Assembly (NCBI RefSeq): GCF_004193775.1 | Contig: NC_041016.1 | Location: 36,915,334 to 36,979,333, forward strand | Source of the DNA: Glycine soja | Taxonomy: Eukaryota; Streptophyta; Magnoliopsida; Fabales; Fabaceae | Length of the DNA stretch: 64,000 bases | Reading direction: 5' to 3' | Shown: positions 20,641 through 32,137 of the stretch, piece after piece | Layout: the number at the start of each line of letters is the position of its first letter | Numbering within the stretch: the stretch's first letter is position 1 | Notes under the pieces: model-generated | Told to the model about the DNA's origin: nothing | Seen by the model: only the letters and a program-made list of their open reading frames with translations | Databases searched by the model: none | Made by a program: the position numbers and the translations under genes

Positions 20641-21760
20641 GAGCTACATGGACTTTAAGAGATGTGCCTCAATGCATATGAATCATCCAAGCTCTACAAA
20701 GAAAGCTCTACACAGAGAATTAAGGATGGAACAACAAGTATTGCTTTACAACTCAAGATTAAAGTTGTTTCCTAGAAAATTAAAATCAAGATGGAGTGGT
20801 CCTTTACAATCAAAGACTTTAAGCCTTATGGAGATATAGAGATAGAAGACTAATCAGAAGACCGTAGCTGGTTGGTTAATGGCCAAAGATTAAAGATCTA
20901 CCTTGGTGGAGAAGTCCCACAACACACCATAGTCATCAAGTTCAAAGATCCTTAGAGCGACACCAAACATCAAGCTAGTGACGCTAAAGAAGCGCTTACT
21001 GGGAGGCAACCCATCTTTCTAACTCTTACTTTTTACATTACATCCATTTAGGATAGTTTTTAGCTTTAAGTTTGGAGTTTGCAAAAAAAATTATCACTCG
21101 GTAGCATAGCACTAACTTGAATTTTTTAGTTTTGTTCATCATGTGCAACCTTATTGGCAGCCAGCTCATTTGGAGGATCACGTACTTGCTGTCTAAGGAG
21201 GTGGCAAGGCTGCAATGGATAAGAGAAGATGTTGAGGGCTCTTCAGCCCTAAGTGAAGCCTTCTCTACCTCTCTCTTTTACTTTTTGTTAATTTCTCTTT
21301 ATTATTTTAGTTGTTTAGTATATGTTTGGTAGTTTAGGAATATGTTTATTATTAGGAAGATAAGTAAACACAAGTTATTAAGAAGCATCACCATTTTTTT
21401 GCAAACCCACTATAAAATAAAACAAACTTTTATGCTTAAATCATTCTTTGTGTGGTTGAACTCAAATTCTAAAAGTGAAAATAATTGATTTTGCTTGATT
21501 GAGACATGTAATGAGTTTGGCATGAAAAATTGAAAACAAATAAAGCAACTTGTAGACCTAGCCTGGTGAGTGAGTGATCCTTATAATGATACAAATATAT
21601 ATTGAGAGACACTCTTATTTCACTCACAATAGACTTTGACTAAATCTCTTGTAAATTGATTGCAATTTTGTGCATTGAAATGATCAAGGCCATGTTTGCA
21701 TGTGTAGCCAAGAGCCAAAAAGCCTACTATTAGTCATCTTTTACGACTAACTTTTGTATA
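20641..21760 (+). other. Athila-like C-terminal integrase tail and 3' noncoding region
   Basis: It begins with a decayed chromo/CTD-like tail ending before 'gcgcttactgggaggcaaccc' (20991-21013). That motif recurs behind the other Athila-like gag-pro (25364-25386) and, reversed, at 52446-52470. 'ctttaagtttggagtttgcaaaaaaa' at 21063-21089 is typical of the noncoding segment after pol in Athila elements. The remainder is AT-rich without a convincing ORF. Confidence 0.6.
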
Positions 21761-23130
21761 GAAATTTTTTCCAAAATGTATAAAAATCTCCCAATTTATG
21801 GTTATTTTAGGTAGAATTGTAAATATTTCTAGTTTAGTTTTCATATGTGCTCAGTAGAAGCCTTCCATATGAATTTAATGTAAATTTCACCTCAAATTCA
21901 GGTAAAAAGGAGAAACTTATAAAGGTGCAAAAGTTGTTGTCTCACTAAGCCTGAACCATGTGCTTAGCGAGACCAAACTGCTAAGCGAGACAGTAGTGGC
22001 TTGGCGACTAAGGATAAATCTGAAGAGAGTTCTTCCACGCCAGCACACTTTCAGCGCGTATACAGCTCGCTAAGCGAGACGATTGTCTCTTCTGCACTAA
22101 GCGCGAGATTGGCGCTAAGCGAAATCTCACTTACTCGTGCTTAGCGCAAGAATGGCGCTAAGCGCGCCTTCACGGACAGGAAGCCCTTTTTTAAGCCTGA
22201 CTTGCAAAGAATGTGAGGGAGGTCTGAATAGACAGCGAATTGTGTGCAGAGAATAGAGGAAAAGTTGAGCAAGGAAGCAAAGGCCCTAACTTTTAGGTAG
22301 ATTCTAGGTTAAAGAGTAAGTCCTAGGTTTTTAGAGGTGGAGGAGGAATCCCCATTGCTTTGTAATCTGGTATTTCCTCTAAAACCTTTCTCCTATTTGT
22401 GAAAGCTGCTCCCTTGTAATGGAGGGCTAGAATCCTTTGTTGGGAATCTCTGCTGAATACTTGATGTAAATATTATTATTGCCTATTTGAAGTTATTTTC
22501 ATGTGTTCATTGTTTCTATCTACGCTTATTGTATGCATGCTTGTGGTTTGATCACTCATTGGTGTGTGCTGTTAGGAACTTTAGCATTGAAAAATGTATT
22601 GTTTCCTTAGAACTTGATAGAGTAGGGCTAGATAACTGCATTGCTAGGAATAAAGTGCAGGGTTTTGGCTTTTATTATGTTGTGATTATAATGTTGTTTA
22701 AACTAAGCTAAGTTCAACAAGAGACATCTGCGAATGAAGTTTAGTTTAAATTAGTCCAGACTCACGAGACATCGGTGTTTGGTATCTTTATCCTCAGTAT
22801 AGAACACAAAAATAAATTTAAATAGAGAAAAACTCTAATTGCATCAAGTATCTCGGTATAAGGACCCAACACTTTTACTTATTTGTTTACATACTCAATT
22901 GCTTACATTTACTGTTTCTTTGATTAGAATAGAAAATACCTTTGTTTTCAATTCATGACACTTAACTATTTTTACAAACACTTGCATTTTGAATGACACT
23001 TTTCCAAGCAAAACAAGTTTCCTGAGTTTGATACTCGGTTCATTCCATTTTAATTATTTACTTGATGACCCGGTGCACTTGCCGGTTAGATTTCACATCC
23101 ACAAAAATAAGTAGTACCAGGATGTGAACA
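21760..23130 (+). repeat. Athila-like LTR (left boundary uncertain)
   Basis: The right end is placed at 23130 ('gatgtgaaca'), nine bases before the tRNA-Asp PBS. The left end is not clear by eye and is approximate. It includes a cluster of 'gctaagcg' motifs (21950-22170), the splice/polyA-like AT-rich part, and 'gacccggtgcacttgccggttag' (23068-23090), common in legume Athila LTR ends. It is either the 3' LTR of the Athila-like element at 4.2-21 kb or the 5' LTR of the gag-pro copy at 23.4-25.2 kb. Confidence 0.6.
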
Positions 23131-23139
23131 AAATTATTT

Positions 23140-23157
23140 TGGCGCCGTTGCCGGGGA
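23140..23157 (+). other. Primer binding site, tRNA-Asp type (Athila lineage)
   Basis: TGGCGCCGTTGCCGGGGA, complementary to the 3' end of tRNA-Asp. It is the PBS used by Athila-lineage Ty3/gypsy elements and fixes the strand and 5' LTR end of this element. Confidence 0.9.
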
Positions 23158-23401
23158 ACTTCTTTTTATTTAGAAAAGTTTAGTTCAAATTGTAGGCATT
23201 TATTTTTTTCTATTCTTTGATTCTTTGTTTATTTTGTGAATATTTAGTTACTGCACAATTCATTGTTCGTTGGAATTGGTTAACTTTTGTTTTGCTTGTT
23301 TTGCATGCAAATAATGTCTTCTGCAAGTGTTTTGATTCCCATAGACTTGGAAATTAACGCAATTTGGCAGGAAAAGGAACACAGAAAGGAATAGAAAGTT
23401 T

Positions 23402-24426
23402 TTGCAGGACATTGAGGCAGCAGCAATTCAGGAAGAACGTCTATCTTTTGAGGCATCTTCTAGTTTTCCAAAACAAGGGGAATCTCACATAGTATTATTT
23501 GAAGCCAATATCATGGTTGATGAACCAAGAAGAGTTACCCTTGAAGATTACTCTAGCTCAAGTGTGCCGCAGTTCTTTACTAGCATTGCACGGCCAGAGG
23601 TTCAAGCACAAAATATAACATATCCACATTCATTAATTCAGTTGATTCAGAACAATTTGTTTCATGGTCTGCCCAATGAAGACCTGTATGCATATCTAGC
23701 CACTTATATTGAGATTTGCAACACTGTCAGACTGGCTGGTGTGCCTGAGGATGCTGTTAGATTAAGCTTGTTTTCATTTTCCTTGTTAACCCAATTACAT
23801 TTTGGACAACCTTCACCCTCTTATGTTTTGTAGGTTGTGTTATATGTGGTGGAGCACATGATTTTGGCTGCTGCATTCCCACAGAAGATACAGCACATGA
23901 AGTGAACTACACGGGGAACCACCCAAGACCAAACTTTAATGCAGGTGGGTATTCTGGATTTCAACATGGCCAACAATTTAATCAGCAACTGGGACAGTGG
24001 AGAACTCACCCTAGTAATCAGTTTAATAAAGACCAGGGTAGGCCATCTAATAGGCCACAACAACAAGGGCCTAATCTCTATGACAGAACGACGAAGCTGG
24101 AAGAGACTCTTGCTCAGTTCATGCAAGTATCCATGTCCAATCAAAAGAGCACAGAGTCAACCATCAAGAATCTAGAAGTCCAGGTGGGACAATTGGCAAA
24201 ACAACTGGCAGACCGACCGTCAAGCAGCTTTGGAGCCAACACAGAGAAGAATCCAAAGGAGGAGTGCAAGGTTGTTATGACTAGAAGCAAAATGGTGAGC
24301 ATGAATGAAGGTAATAAGAGGATGGGTGAAGAAAAACAACAACTGATGACTGAACCAAAAATTGCCCCAGTGGTGGAACCTTTGAGTGAGACTGAGGAAG
24401 AAGTAGAAGCAAAAGATGATCAGTAG
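23402..24426 (+). pseudogene. Athila-like gag with internal deletion (possibly Diaspora-like)
   Basis: The first part (23402-23833) holds the N-terminal gag segment with 'HSLIQLIQNNLFHGLPNEDLYAYL' and 'LAGVPEDAVRLSLFSFSL', after which the usual capsid segment is missing. The second part (about 23838-24426) restarts at a zinc-knuckle-like 'CVICGGAHDFGCC' and continues with Gln/Asn-rich sequence and a coiled coil ('TTKLEETLAQFMQ...NLEVQVGQLAKQL'), the usual end of Athila gag. A deletion of several hundred bp plus stops separates them. Soybean Diaspora is an Athila-lineage element with this gag type. The family name is my inference. Confidence 0.8.
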
Positions 24427-24640
24427 AAGGAGATACCAATAATAGTGAGTGAAAAAGAAATAAGTAAGAAGGAAACGAAAGAAAAAGAAAGAGAGAAAGA
24501 AAAAGAAAATTAAAAAAAATGAAAAAGAAAAAGAAAGAAAAGAAGAAAAGAAAAAGAGCAAGAGTGAATGTGCTAGAGAGAAAAAGAAAGAAGCATCTCT
24601 AGTTGAAGGGATAGAAGTACCATATCCCTAGGTACCTTCT
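24427..24640 (+). repeat. Purine-rich low-complexity tract (GAAAAAGAAA)
   Basis: Almost pure A/G sequence, mainly 'gaaaaagaaag' units, between gag and protease. In intact Athila gag-pol this position encodes a Lys/Glu-rich linker, so it is probably an expanded coding microsatellite now broken by stops at 24424 and 24510. Confidence 0.75.
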
Positions 24641-25215
24641 AGGAAGGACAAAGAAAGACATCCAGCTAGATTTCTGGATATTTTCAAGAAGCTAGAAATT
24701 ACCATGCCCTTTGGAGAAGCTCTACAGCAGATGCCGCTCTATGCTAAATTTCTGAAAAATATGCTAACTCGGAAGAACAAGTACATCCATAGTGACACCA
24801 TAGTTGTGGAGGGGAACTGTAGTGCCATAATTCAACGTATCCTTCCACCAAAACATAAGGATCCAGGTAGTGCACTATACCTTGTTCTATATGTGAAGTT
24901 TCTGTTGGTAAGGCTCTTATTGATTTGGGAGCTAGTATTAATTTGATGTCGCTTTCCATGTGTCAGAGGCTTGGAGAGTTGGAGATAATGCCGACTAGGA
25001 TGACTTTACAGTTAGCAGATCGCTCCATCACCAGACCCTATGGAGTAATAGAGGATGTTTTGGTTCGGGTCAAACACCTTATCTTTCCTACTGACTTTAT
25101 GGTAATGGACATAGAGGAAGATATAGATATTCCCTTAATTTTTGGGATGTCCATTTATGGCTACTGCAAGCTGTGTAGTAAACATGGGAAAAAAGAAGCT
25201 AGAAATGGGTATTGA
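24641..25215 (+). pseudogene. Athila-like aspartic protease remnant
   Basis: 'SVGKALIDLGASINLMSLSMCQRLGE' around 24905-24978 contains the retropepsin D-[LT]-G-[AS] active site (D-L-G-A). 'MTLQLADRSITRP.GVIEDVLVRV' and 'FPTDFMVMDIEEDIDIPLI' follow. There is a frameshift between 24940 and 24925 where two frames overlap. Immediately after the protease the sequence jumps to the tail found downstream of pol, so RT, RNase H and IN are missing. Confidence 0.85.
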
Positions 25216-26443
25216 AGATAAAAATGATTAGCTTTGAGCTATTTGATGAAGAAAGGACATTGCTGGACCAGAATGTTTGTCTAGAAGAGAAGGTTCTGAA
25301 GGAGAAAACCAAGATTGATCTGGGCTGACAAACACTTTTGCGTCAAGCTAGTGACATTAAAAGAGCGCTTCCTAGGAGGCAACCCAGCTTATTTTATTCT
25401 TTTCCTTATTTTCATTTTCATTACTTGAACATTTAACTTTGATTGTGGGAATATATTTCAGCATGCATTGCATTGAAAAAAGGGGTTTCAAAAGCTTTCT
25501 TGAGCTATAGACTGAAAATTTAACTTTGAAAATTTTCAAAAGTCCATTCGCTAAACGCAGCCCTTGCGCTAAGCGAAATTCTCTACAGGCGCTAAGCGAG
25601 TTGTGCTTGCGCTATGCACCTTAACCCCTGACCATTGGCTGTAGTGGTCTCGCTAAGCGTGTGCTCCACGCTAAGCCTAAAAACTTCTCTAGATTTCAAT
25701 TCTTTCGAATTGGGCTTAGCACAGCCACTCGCTAAGCACGCAAACCTTTCTAGAATTGCATTTATGAGAATTGCGCTAAGCGAGGTGGCTCGCTTAGCGA
25801 GACCCACTCTTTGCATTTAAGAAGCAATTGATTCGTTAAGCGTGGCCATTGCCCGCTAAGCGCGAGTTGCAGGCCAATCAAATCTGCAGAACCCGCTAAG
25901 CGCGTATCTTTGCGCTAAGCCCAAAAACTTCTCTGGAATTTCAAATTTTTTAATTGGGCTTAGCGAGCAGATTCGCTAAGCGCGCATGTTTAAAAACTCA
26001 GACGTCACTTTGGGCTCGCTTAGCGAGTCTATGCACTAAGCGAGAGGATCGAAATTTGCAAAATGTAAATAGGCGTAACTGCCTTTAGCAGTTACCACCC
26101 CACTCTCTTCAGCATCTCCTCCTTCCCTGCATTTTTCTACATCTCGCTTTCATTTCCAATTTGCCTGCAGTTTTTGCTTCCTTTGCACTCTCAATCTTAG
26201 AAATTCAAGTAAGTGTTTCAACCTTGTCTTTAGTTTCATAAAAGTTTTAAACTTTAGGTTAGTTGACTTAGTTTCTGTGTTTTTTTGTTCGCTAAGCGTG
26301 CCCTGTCATGGTAAGCACAATTATCTCTTTGTTTTTCTATTTGTTGGAATTGGGCTTAGCGAGCCTGCTCGCTAAGCCAGTGCTGTTTAGTAGAGTAGTC
26401 ATGCTAAGCGCACCTTGCCGCGCTAAGCGCAAATCCTTATCTA
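25216..26443 (+). other. Pol-deleted Athila tail with a dense CGCTAAGCG motif cluster
   Basis: After a short end-of-ORF piece it passes the conserved 'gcgcttcctaggaggcaaccc' (25364-25386). From 25550 to 26440 it holds roughly twenty copies of CGCTAAGCG or its complement CGCTTAGCG, many paired within about 25 bp. Around 26095-26230 is a pyrimidine-rich stretch. No ORF over 80 codons is credible. The right edge abuts truncated Ogre LTR sequence at about 26444. Confidence 0.6.
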
Positions 26444-27725
26444 TATTTAGTAAATAGGGGGTACAAATAGCAACCAGACCCACTTGGGCCTTCCAGGAAG
26501 TTCTCCAGAAGGCGGTGCCTTATGGAGGAAGCAACCTCGCTCGCTTGGGCAAGCTGAGCTCGCCTGGGCGAGTTGGGTGGCAAGCTCTTCCCTCATTTTC
26601 CTATAAATAGGGGGAGGAAGGAAGAACAAAAATGTTCAACCCTCCTGGTATCTGAGAATCACTTAAAATTAGTGAGAAAAATTGTTTCCGTGAAGAAAAT
26701 CCAAGCCGAGGCGCTTCCGTAACGCTTCCGTGGGTGATTTCGCGAAAATTTTCAACCGTTCTTCGTCGTTCTTCGTTCGTTCTTCGGTCTTCAACTGGTA
26801 AGTTCCCGAAATCAAACTTTTCAATTCATTCTATGTACCCTCAGTGGTCCTCATTTGTTTTGTGTGCTTTTATTTTTATTTCATTTACTTTCCGTACCCC
26901 CTTTCGACGTGCTTTAATTATTTATTTAAGTCATTTTCTCGCCTAAACCAAAAATAAAATAAATTTCCACTGATCATTCATATTATAACATCCTTTAATT
27001 TCTGTTAAAATGAAATCCGACTGTTCGGTCATGCCATAACCACGTTTAAAATCAAAAAGAGGCAAAATAATAATATAATAGTAAAAAAATATCTTTTAGT
27101 AAAATAATAAAAAAAAATCAATCGGACGTTTTTTCTTTGGGATTTTCCTTTCTTAATCGAATCGACTAATAACCAATGTGAAACTAAGGCTAAAATAAAT
27201 TCATAAATCAAACTTTTGTTCATCGCCTAAAAAATCCATTTTTAAAGGTCCAACGCCTTGAAATGGTCCTTTCCGCTTTTATTGGTTAAACGTAGATTTT
27301 CTAAAGGCCTAAAATCAACATGTAGCTTTATTACCTCTTTCAAAAAATAATAAGAGATCATTAATGGTCTAATGCCTTAATTTTTTCTCTCCTTTCAAAA
27401 GAATCAAAAGATTGTTTAATGGTCCAACGCCTTAAATGACCTTTCATTCAATAAAAACATATCTTGCAAAAAAGGATGAAAACAACTTAACCAATGCTTA
27501 GTTCTCAAAGAACTACGTAGGTCTGATTTCCTTATCATAATTGAGGAATACGTAGGAGCAAAGGGACACCCTTGTCGACCACAAAAAGATAAAAATATGA
27601 AAAGGCATAAAAAGACATAAGAACGTAAAAAGGGAAAATAACAAAAATTGAAGTCATATTTGCACATTTGATTAAAGGCTGCCGTCTTTTGTGACGGACA
27701 TGTGGGGTGCTAATACCTTCCCCGT
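26444..27725 (+). repeat. Truncated 5' LTR of the plus-strand Ogre element
   Basis: It corresponds to 42353-43596 of the 3' LTR. It starts inside the LTR at 'tatttagtaaataggggg' and stops at 'ccttccccgt', then jumps into leader sequence. The first about 350 bp and last about 170 bp of the LTR and the PBS are missing. It keeps the TATA-like 'cctataaataggggga' (26600-26615), the splice-donor-like GGTAAGT (26797-26803) and the CTACGTAG hairpin (27510-27560). Confidence 0.85.
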
Positions 27726-28179
27726 AGCTTTCCCACCTTGGGAATTATCACTAAAAGCCCTTCTATCTCCCTCCCATGTAGGTCCCTGAAATAGGGGCAC
27801 GGAGCAAACACACTGCGTGCCATTTTTCACACTGCCATGCATAAGTGTCATGTACCCTTTTTCTTATATTTGTTTGTGAATATTGTCGTACTATGTACAT
27901 CCACGTATTCTGCCTTTCGTATATGCATCATGCACGGGTTCTGTCTTGATCCCCTTTCTTTGGCAAACTAATGGAGGGTCCGCGTCACCTTCTTAAATAC
28001 ATACGTCGGGCACTGTGCTACCTCAAGATATTGTATCTAAGAAGGAGACAATTTCCCGGGCTCTCGTATTCATAAATTGCATCAGTATCATATGCATTTC
28101 TTCATGCATTCATCCAGTCCACCCATGATAGATGCCGGAGTTTTGATTCACACTACATTTTGTTTCACTTTTGTAAAAC
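27726..28179 (+). other. Ogre leader (5' UTR) of the plus-strand element
   Basis: Noncoding. It matches, in reverse, the leaders at 44766-45333 and 61857-62696: 'accttgggaattatcactaaaa', 'cactgcgtgccattttt', 'cactgccatgcataagtgtcatgta'. The first part of the leader and the PBS are deleted here. Several out-of-frame ATGs precede ORF1. Confidence 0.75.
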
Positions 28180-30049
28180 ATGGGATCAAGTCAAAAGCCT
28201 TCGCTTAAAAAGAGGTTCTATCAAGTCAAGGTCAAGAGCCTAGGGATCACCAGTCTAAAAGAGTTAGGGCAGTTGATGGGTCAGCTCCAGCGGCAATCTT
28301 TTCGCAAAGCTTACGGTAAAATCTGGGGACCTAGCCATGGTAGAAGTCTCCACAGAGGCCATTGCCTCCCTCGCCCAATATTATGATGAGCTGTTGAGGT
28401 GCTTTACCTTTGGGGACTTCCAGCTGTCACCCATGGTGGAAGAATTTGAAGAGATCCTAGGATGTCCTCTAGGGGGAAGGAGACCATACCTATTCTCAGG
28501 GTTCTATCCCTCATTAGCTAGAATTTCAAAGATAGTCCAAATCTTGGCACAGGAATTAGACCATGGAAAACAAGTCGAAAATGGGGTGGTTGGAATACCG
28601 AGAAAATGTTTGGAGGCAAAAGCAAGAATCTTGGCAAGTAGAGGCGAATGGGCCCCGTTCATAGACATTCTCGCACTGTTGATATTCGGAGGAGTCCTCT
28701 TTCCAAATGTGGATGTGTTGGTGGACCTAGTAGCAATCGAAGCTTTTCTCGCCTATCATGACCACAAGGAAAGCCCGGTTGTCGCTATGCTAGCCGACCT
28801 ATATGACACCTTCGACCAAAGATGTGAGAAGAGCAGTACGAGGATTGTTTGCTGCACTTCGACTCTTTATGTATGGTTGGTTTCGCACCTTTTTCGCCAA
28901 GAGGTAAGGCATGCTTGCCCGCTAGAAAGCCACCATTCATGCACAGAGAAAGGAGGGGCAAATTGGGACCAACTCTTAGCAAACAAAGAAGGAAGGAAGA
29001 ACTCTTAGCAAACTCGATGGAAAGAAGGAAGAACCGGGGTTCTTATTTCGTGCAGAGGATTTCCGAATGTTCCCTTGATGGGGACAAAGGGTTGCATCAG
29101 TTACAATCCCGTTCTTGCTATAAGGCAACTTGGCTACCCTATGAGAGGGGCACCACTAGAGGAAGAGCTCGCGCCTGTCATTTCACGAGGTTTCAATAAG
29201 ACCAACATGGAGACACTTCAGAAGGTTCGCAAAGCATGGGAGGTGGTGCAAAAGAAGGACAAAGAACTAAGGGGCAGTAACAATGGGCCCATAGGTGGCT
29301 ACCAAAGGTGGTTGAAAGCCCACGTGCAAGGTTTGGATTGGCTCTCGAGTTTAAGAACCGCTAAAAGGGAGGAAGTTGAGGCACCAAAGGAAGACAAAAA
29401 GGTGCAGGCCCTTAGGGCAGAACTTGAGCAAGCCCAAACAGTCAAAGAAAGGTTCAAACCAGCAGCTCTGAAAATCCGAAAGGAGAATGCCGAACTGAAA
29501 GATATAGAAACCACCAAAGCCTTCGAACAAGAGACCAAGAGGGCTCGTAGGGAAGAGCACGGCCGGAACAAGTTCTGAGGGGCTCTGTGGGGCAGTAACA
29601 GCGAGCTTAAGCTCCGGAGAGAGGAAAGGGACCAATCACGAGTAGACAGTTTGATCTTGAAAGATGAGTTGAAGGTTTGCTCAAGGTCCAAAAGAAACTT
29701 GTCTCAGCGGTTATGCGAGACAGAGACCAACATGTTAGCTATCGTCAGCAAGTACCAAGAAGAACTAAATCTAGCCACGACCCATGAGCATAGAGTGGAA
29801 GACGAGTATGCCCAAGTGTACGTGGAAAAGGAGGCTAGAGGAAGGGTGATCGACTCGCTACATCAAGAGGCAACGATGTGGATGGACCGATTTGCTCTTA
29901 CCTTGAACGGGAGTCAAGAACTTCCTCGATTGCTAGCCAGGGCCAGAGCGATGGTGGACACCTACTCCACCACCGAGGAGATCCACGGACTTCTCAGCTA
30001 TTGTCAGCATATGATAGATTTAATGGCCCATATAATTAGAAACCGCTAG
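28180..30049 (+). pseudogene. Ogre accessory ORF1 (DUF7745-like), broken
   Basis: It starts MGSSQKPSLKKRFYQVKVKS and aligns along its length with the ORF at 60009-61856. The N-terminal half holds 'CFTFGDFQLSPMVEEFEEILGCPL', 'WAPFIDILALLIFGGVLFPN' and 'RIVCCTSTLYVWLVSHLF'. This is the domain of Ogre ORF1 proteins, related to plant-mobile-domain proteins of unknown function. The C-terminal half is a long coiled coil. Damage: a frameshift near 28330, a short stop-containing scrambled stretch at 28975-29060 (stop 29006-29008) and TGA at 29576 where the other copy has Arg. Its role in the element's life cycle is not known. Confidence 0.8.
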
Positions 30050-30277
30050 GAAGCTTGTATTGTCGCTCAGATCTTGACTAGTTATAACTTTCTGAATAAA
30101 ATGAGTTTATCCCTTATTTTTACTCCAAAGTCAGTGCAAATCAAATCACTCCCGCATTTTATCTCTAGCATGCATTCATTTTTTTACCTACTCCTCATGT
30201 TTGGTTTTTTTAGCAAAAAAACCATAACTAAACGCGCCCCAAGGCATCCCTATTGCACCAAATCCAAATCTAGAACG

Positions 30278-32137
30278 ATGGGTGATCTAGAGGAGACACA
30301 GGAACAGATGAAAGCCGACATGTCGGCTTTGAAAGAACAAATGGCTTCCATGATGGAGGCCATGTTAGGAATAAGACAACTTATGGAGAAAAATGTGGCC
30401 ACCGCTGCCGCTGTTAGTTCGGCTGCCGAAGCTGACCCAACTCTCCTAGCTATCGCGCACCATCCTCCTCCAAACGCAGTAGGATGAGAAAGGAGCTCAC
30501 TGGGGCACAACAGTAACCCTCATTTGGGATACAGCCGGGTGGCTTACCCTTATGGATTACCGCCTAATTACGCACCGCCAGTCATGCATGATGACGCGGG
30601 TCATGTCTCTTCCCCCATCCTTGAAGGGGAGCCTCCTCGACAGCCCAACGAGGTCCATGAAGATCATCGAGAGTATGCCCAAGGGGATGTCGATTTCTAC
30701 CCCCCGATCCCTGTCGAGGGGCCGGCACCCAACACATTACCTCAGCACAGCCAATATTCTTGTCCACGGAAGGAAACTTGATCTCCTCGAGGAGAGATTG
30801 AGAGCTATTGAAGGCTTTGGTGACTATCCATTCGCGAACATGACAGATCTTTGCTTGGTACCGGATGTCATCATCCCCCCAAAATTCAAGGTGCCTAATT
30901 TTGACAAGTATAAAGGGACGACTTGTCCTAAGAACCATCTCAAGATGTATTGTCGCAAGATGGGGGCACACTCTAGGGATGAAAAGTTGTTAATGCACTT
31001 ATTCCAAGATAGCTTGGCTGGAGCCGCGGTTATTTGGTACACTAATCTGGAAGCTTCCCGCATTCGTACTTGGAAGGACCTGATTACTGCCTTCCTGAGG
31101 CAATATCAGTATAATTCCGATATGGCTCCCAATCGCACTCAGCTACAGAATATGGTTAAGAAGGAAAGTGAGACCTTTAAAGAGTACGTACAGCGGTGGA
31201 GAGACCCGGCAGCATAAGTGGCCCCTCCCATGGTCAAAAGGGAGATGATTACCATAATGGTAGACACCTTGCCAGTGTTTTACTATGAGAAGTTGGTAGG
31301 CTACATGCCTTCCAGCTTCGCGGACTTGGTATTCACCAGGGAAAGAATCGAAGTAGGGTTGAAAAGAGGGAAGTTCAATTACGTCTCCTCCACTAGTGCC
31401 AATGCTAGGAGAATCGGAGCAACTGGGGCAAAAAGGAAGGAAGGAGATACCCATTCCGTCACTTCGGCGCTCGCATGGGTCAAGCCCCCGCAGACCTCTC
31501 ATGGTACGCACCAGTACGCACAACATCATCCGAGCTTCTCAGCTCGCGCCAGGAACTCCTCCAATTCAGCACCCGTACAGCCTAGAGCGCCCACCCCCAT
31601 CCAGAGGGAGGCCCCCCAAGCTCCGGCTCCAACCACGACTCACCCGGCTGGCAATGCCCACTGTGGTACCGGTTCCAACGCGATGAGAAACTTTCCCCCG
31701 AGGCCAATTCTAGAATTCACCCCGATCCCAATGACATACGAAGACCTCTTGTCGTCCCTAATCGCCAACCAAATGGTCGTAATAACTCCCGGGAAGATCT
31801 ACCAACATCCTTTCCCAAAGTGATATGATCTTGACGCAACTTGCACGTACCATGGGAAAACCCCAGGCCACTCCACCGAAAAATGCCTGGCCCTTAAATA
31901 CAAGGTCCAACATTTGATAGACCTTGGATGGCTAATGTTTCAAGAGGATCAGCCCAACGTGAAAACAAACCCGCTCGCCAATCATGGAGAGGGAGCGGTT
32001 AATGCCATTGAGTTGGATAAACCGCACAGGTCTAAGCCTTTAAAGGATGTGACAACCCCCAGGAGGTTTATCTACGAGGCCCTACAAAGGGGGAGGGGGG
32101 CGTAATTCCCCACAGTGGGCATGAAGAGCATTCTTGT
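30278..32137 (+). pseudogene. gag: Ogre gag, broken
   Basis: It opens MGDLEETQEQMKADMSALKE, a coiled-coil N-terminus also seen in the minus copy at 57107. Capsid sequence follows: 'FDKYKGTTCPKNHLKMYCRKM', 'WKDLITAFLRQYQYN', 'ESFKEYVQRWRD'-type motif around 30900-31210, as in retrotransposon gag (PF03732-like). A Cys/His finger is at about 31842-31887 (C-T-Y-H-G...H-S-T-E-K-C). Stops occur at 30485, 31215 (TAA where the minus copy has Gln) and 31821 (TGA in the place of Trp), with a frameshift near 30760. Gag would form the particle shell. Confidence 0.85.

Noticed and set aside
23140..23157. tRNA gene
   Set aside because: This and the other tRNA-complementary sites (17309, 45334, 62697) are only 12-19 nt PBS segments next to LTRs. 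No cloverleaf surrounds them.
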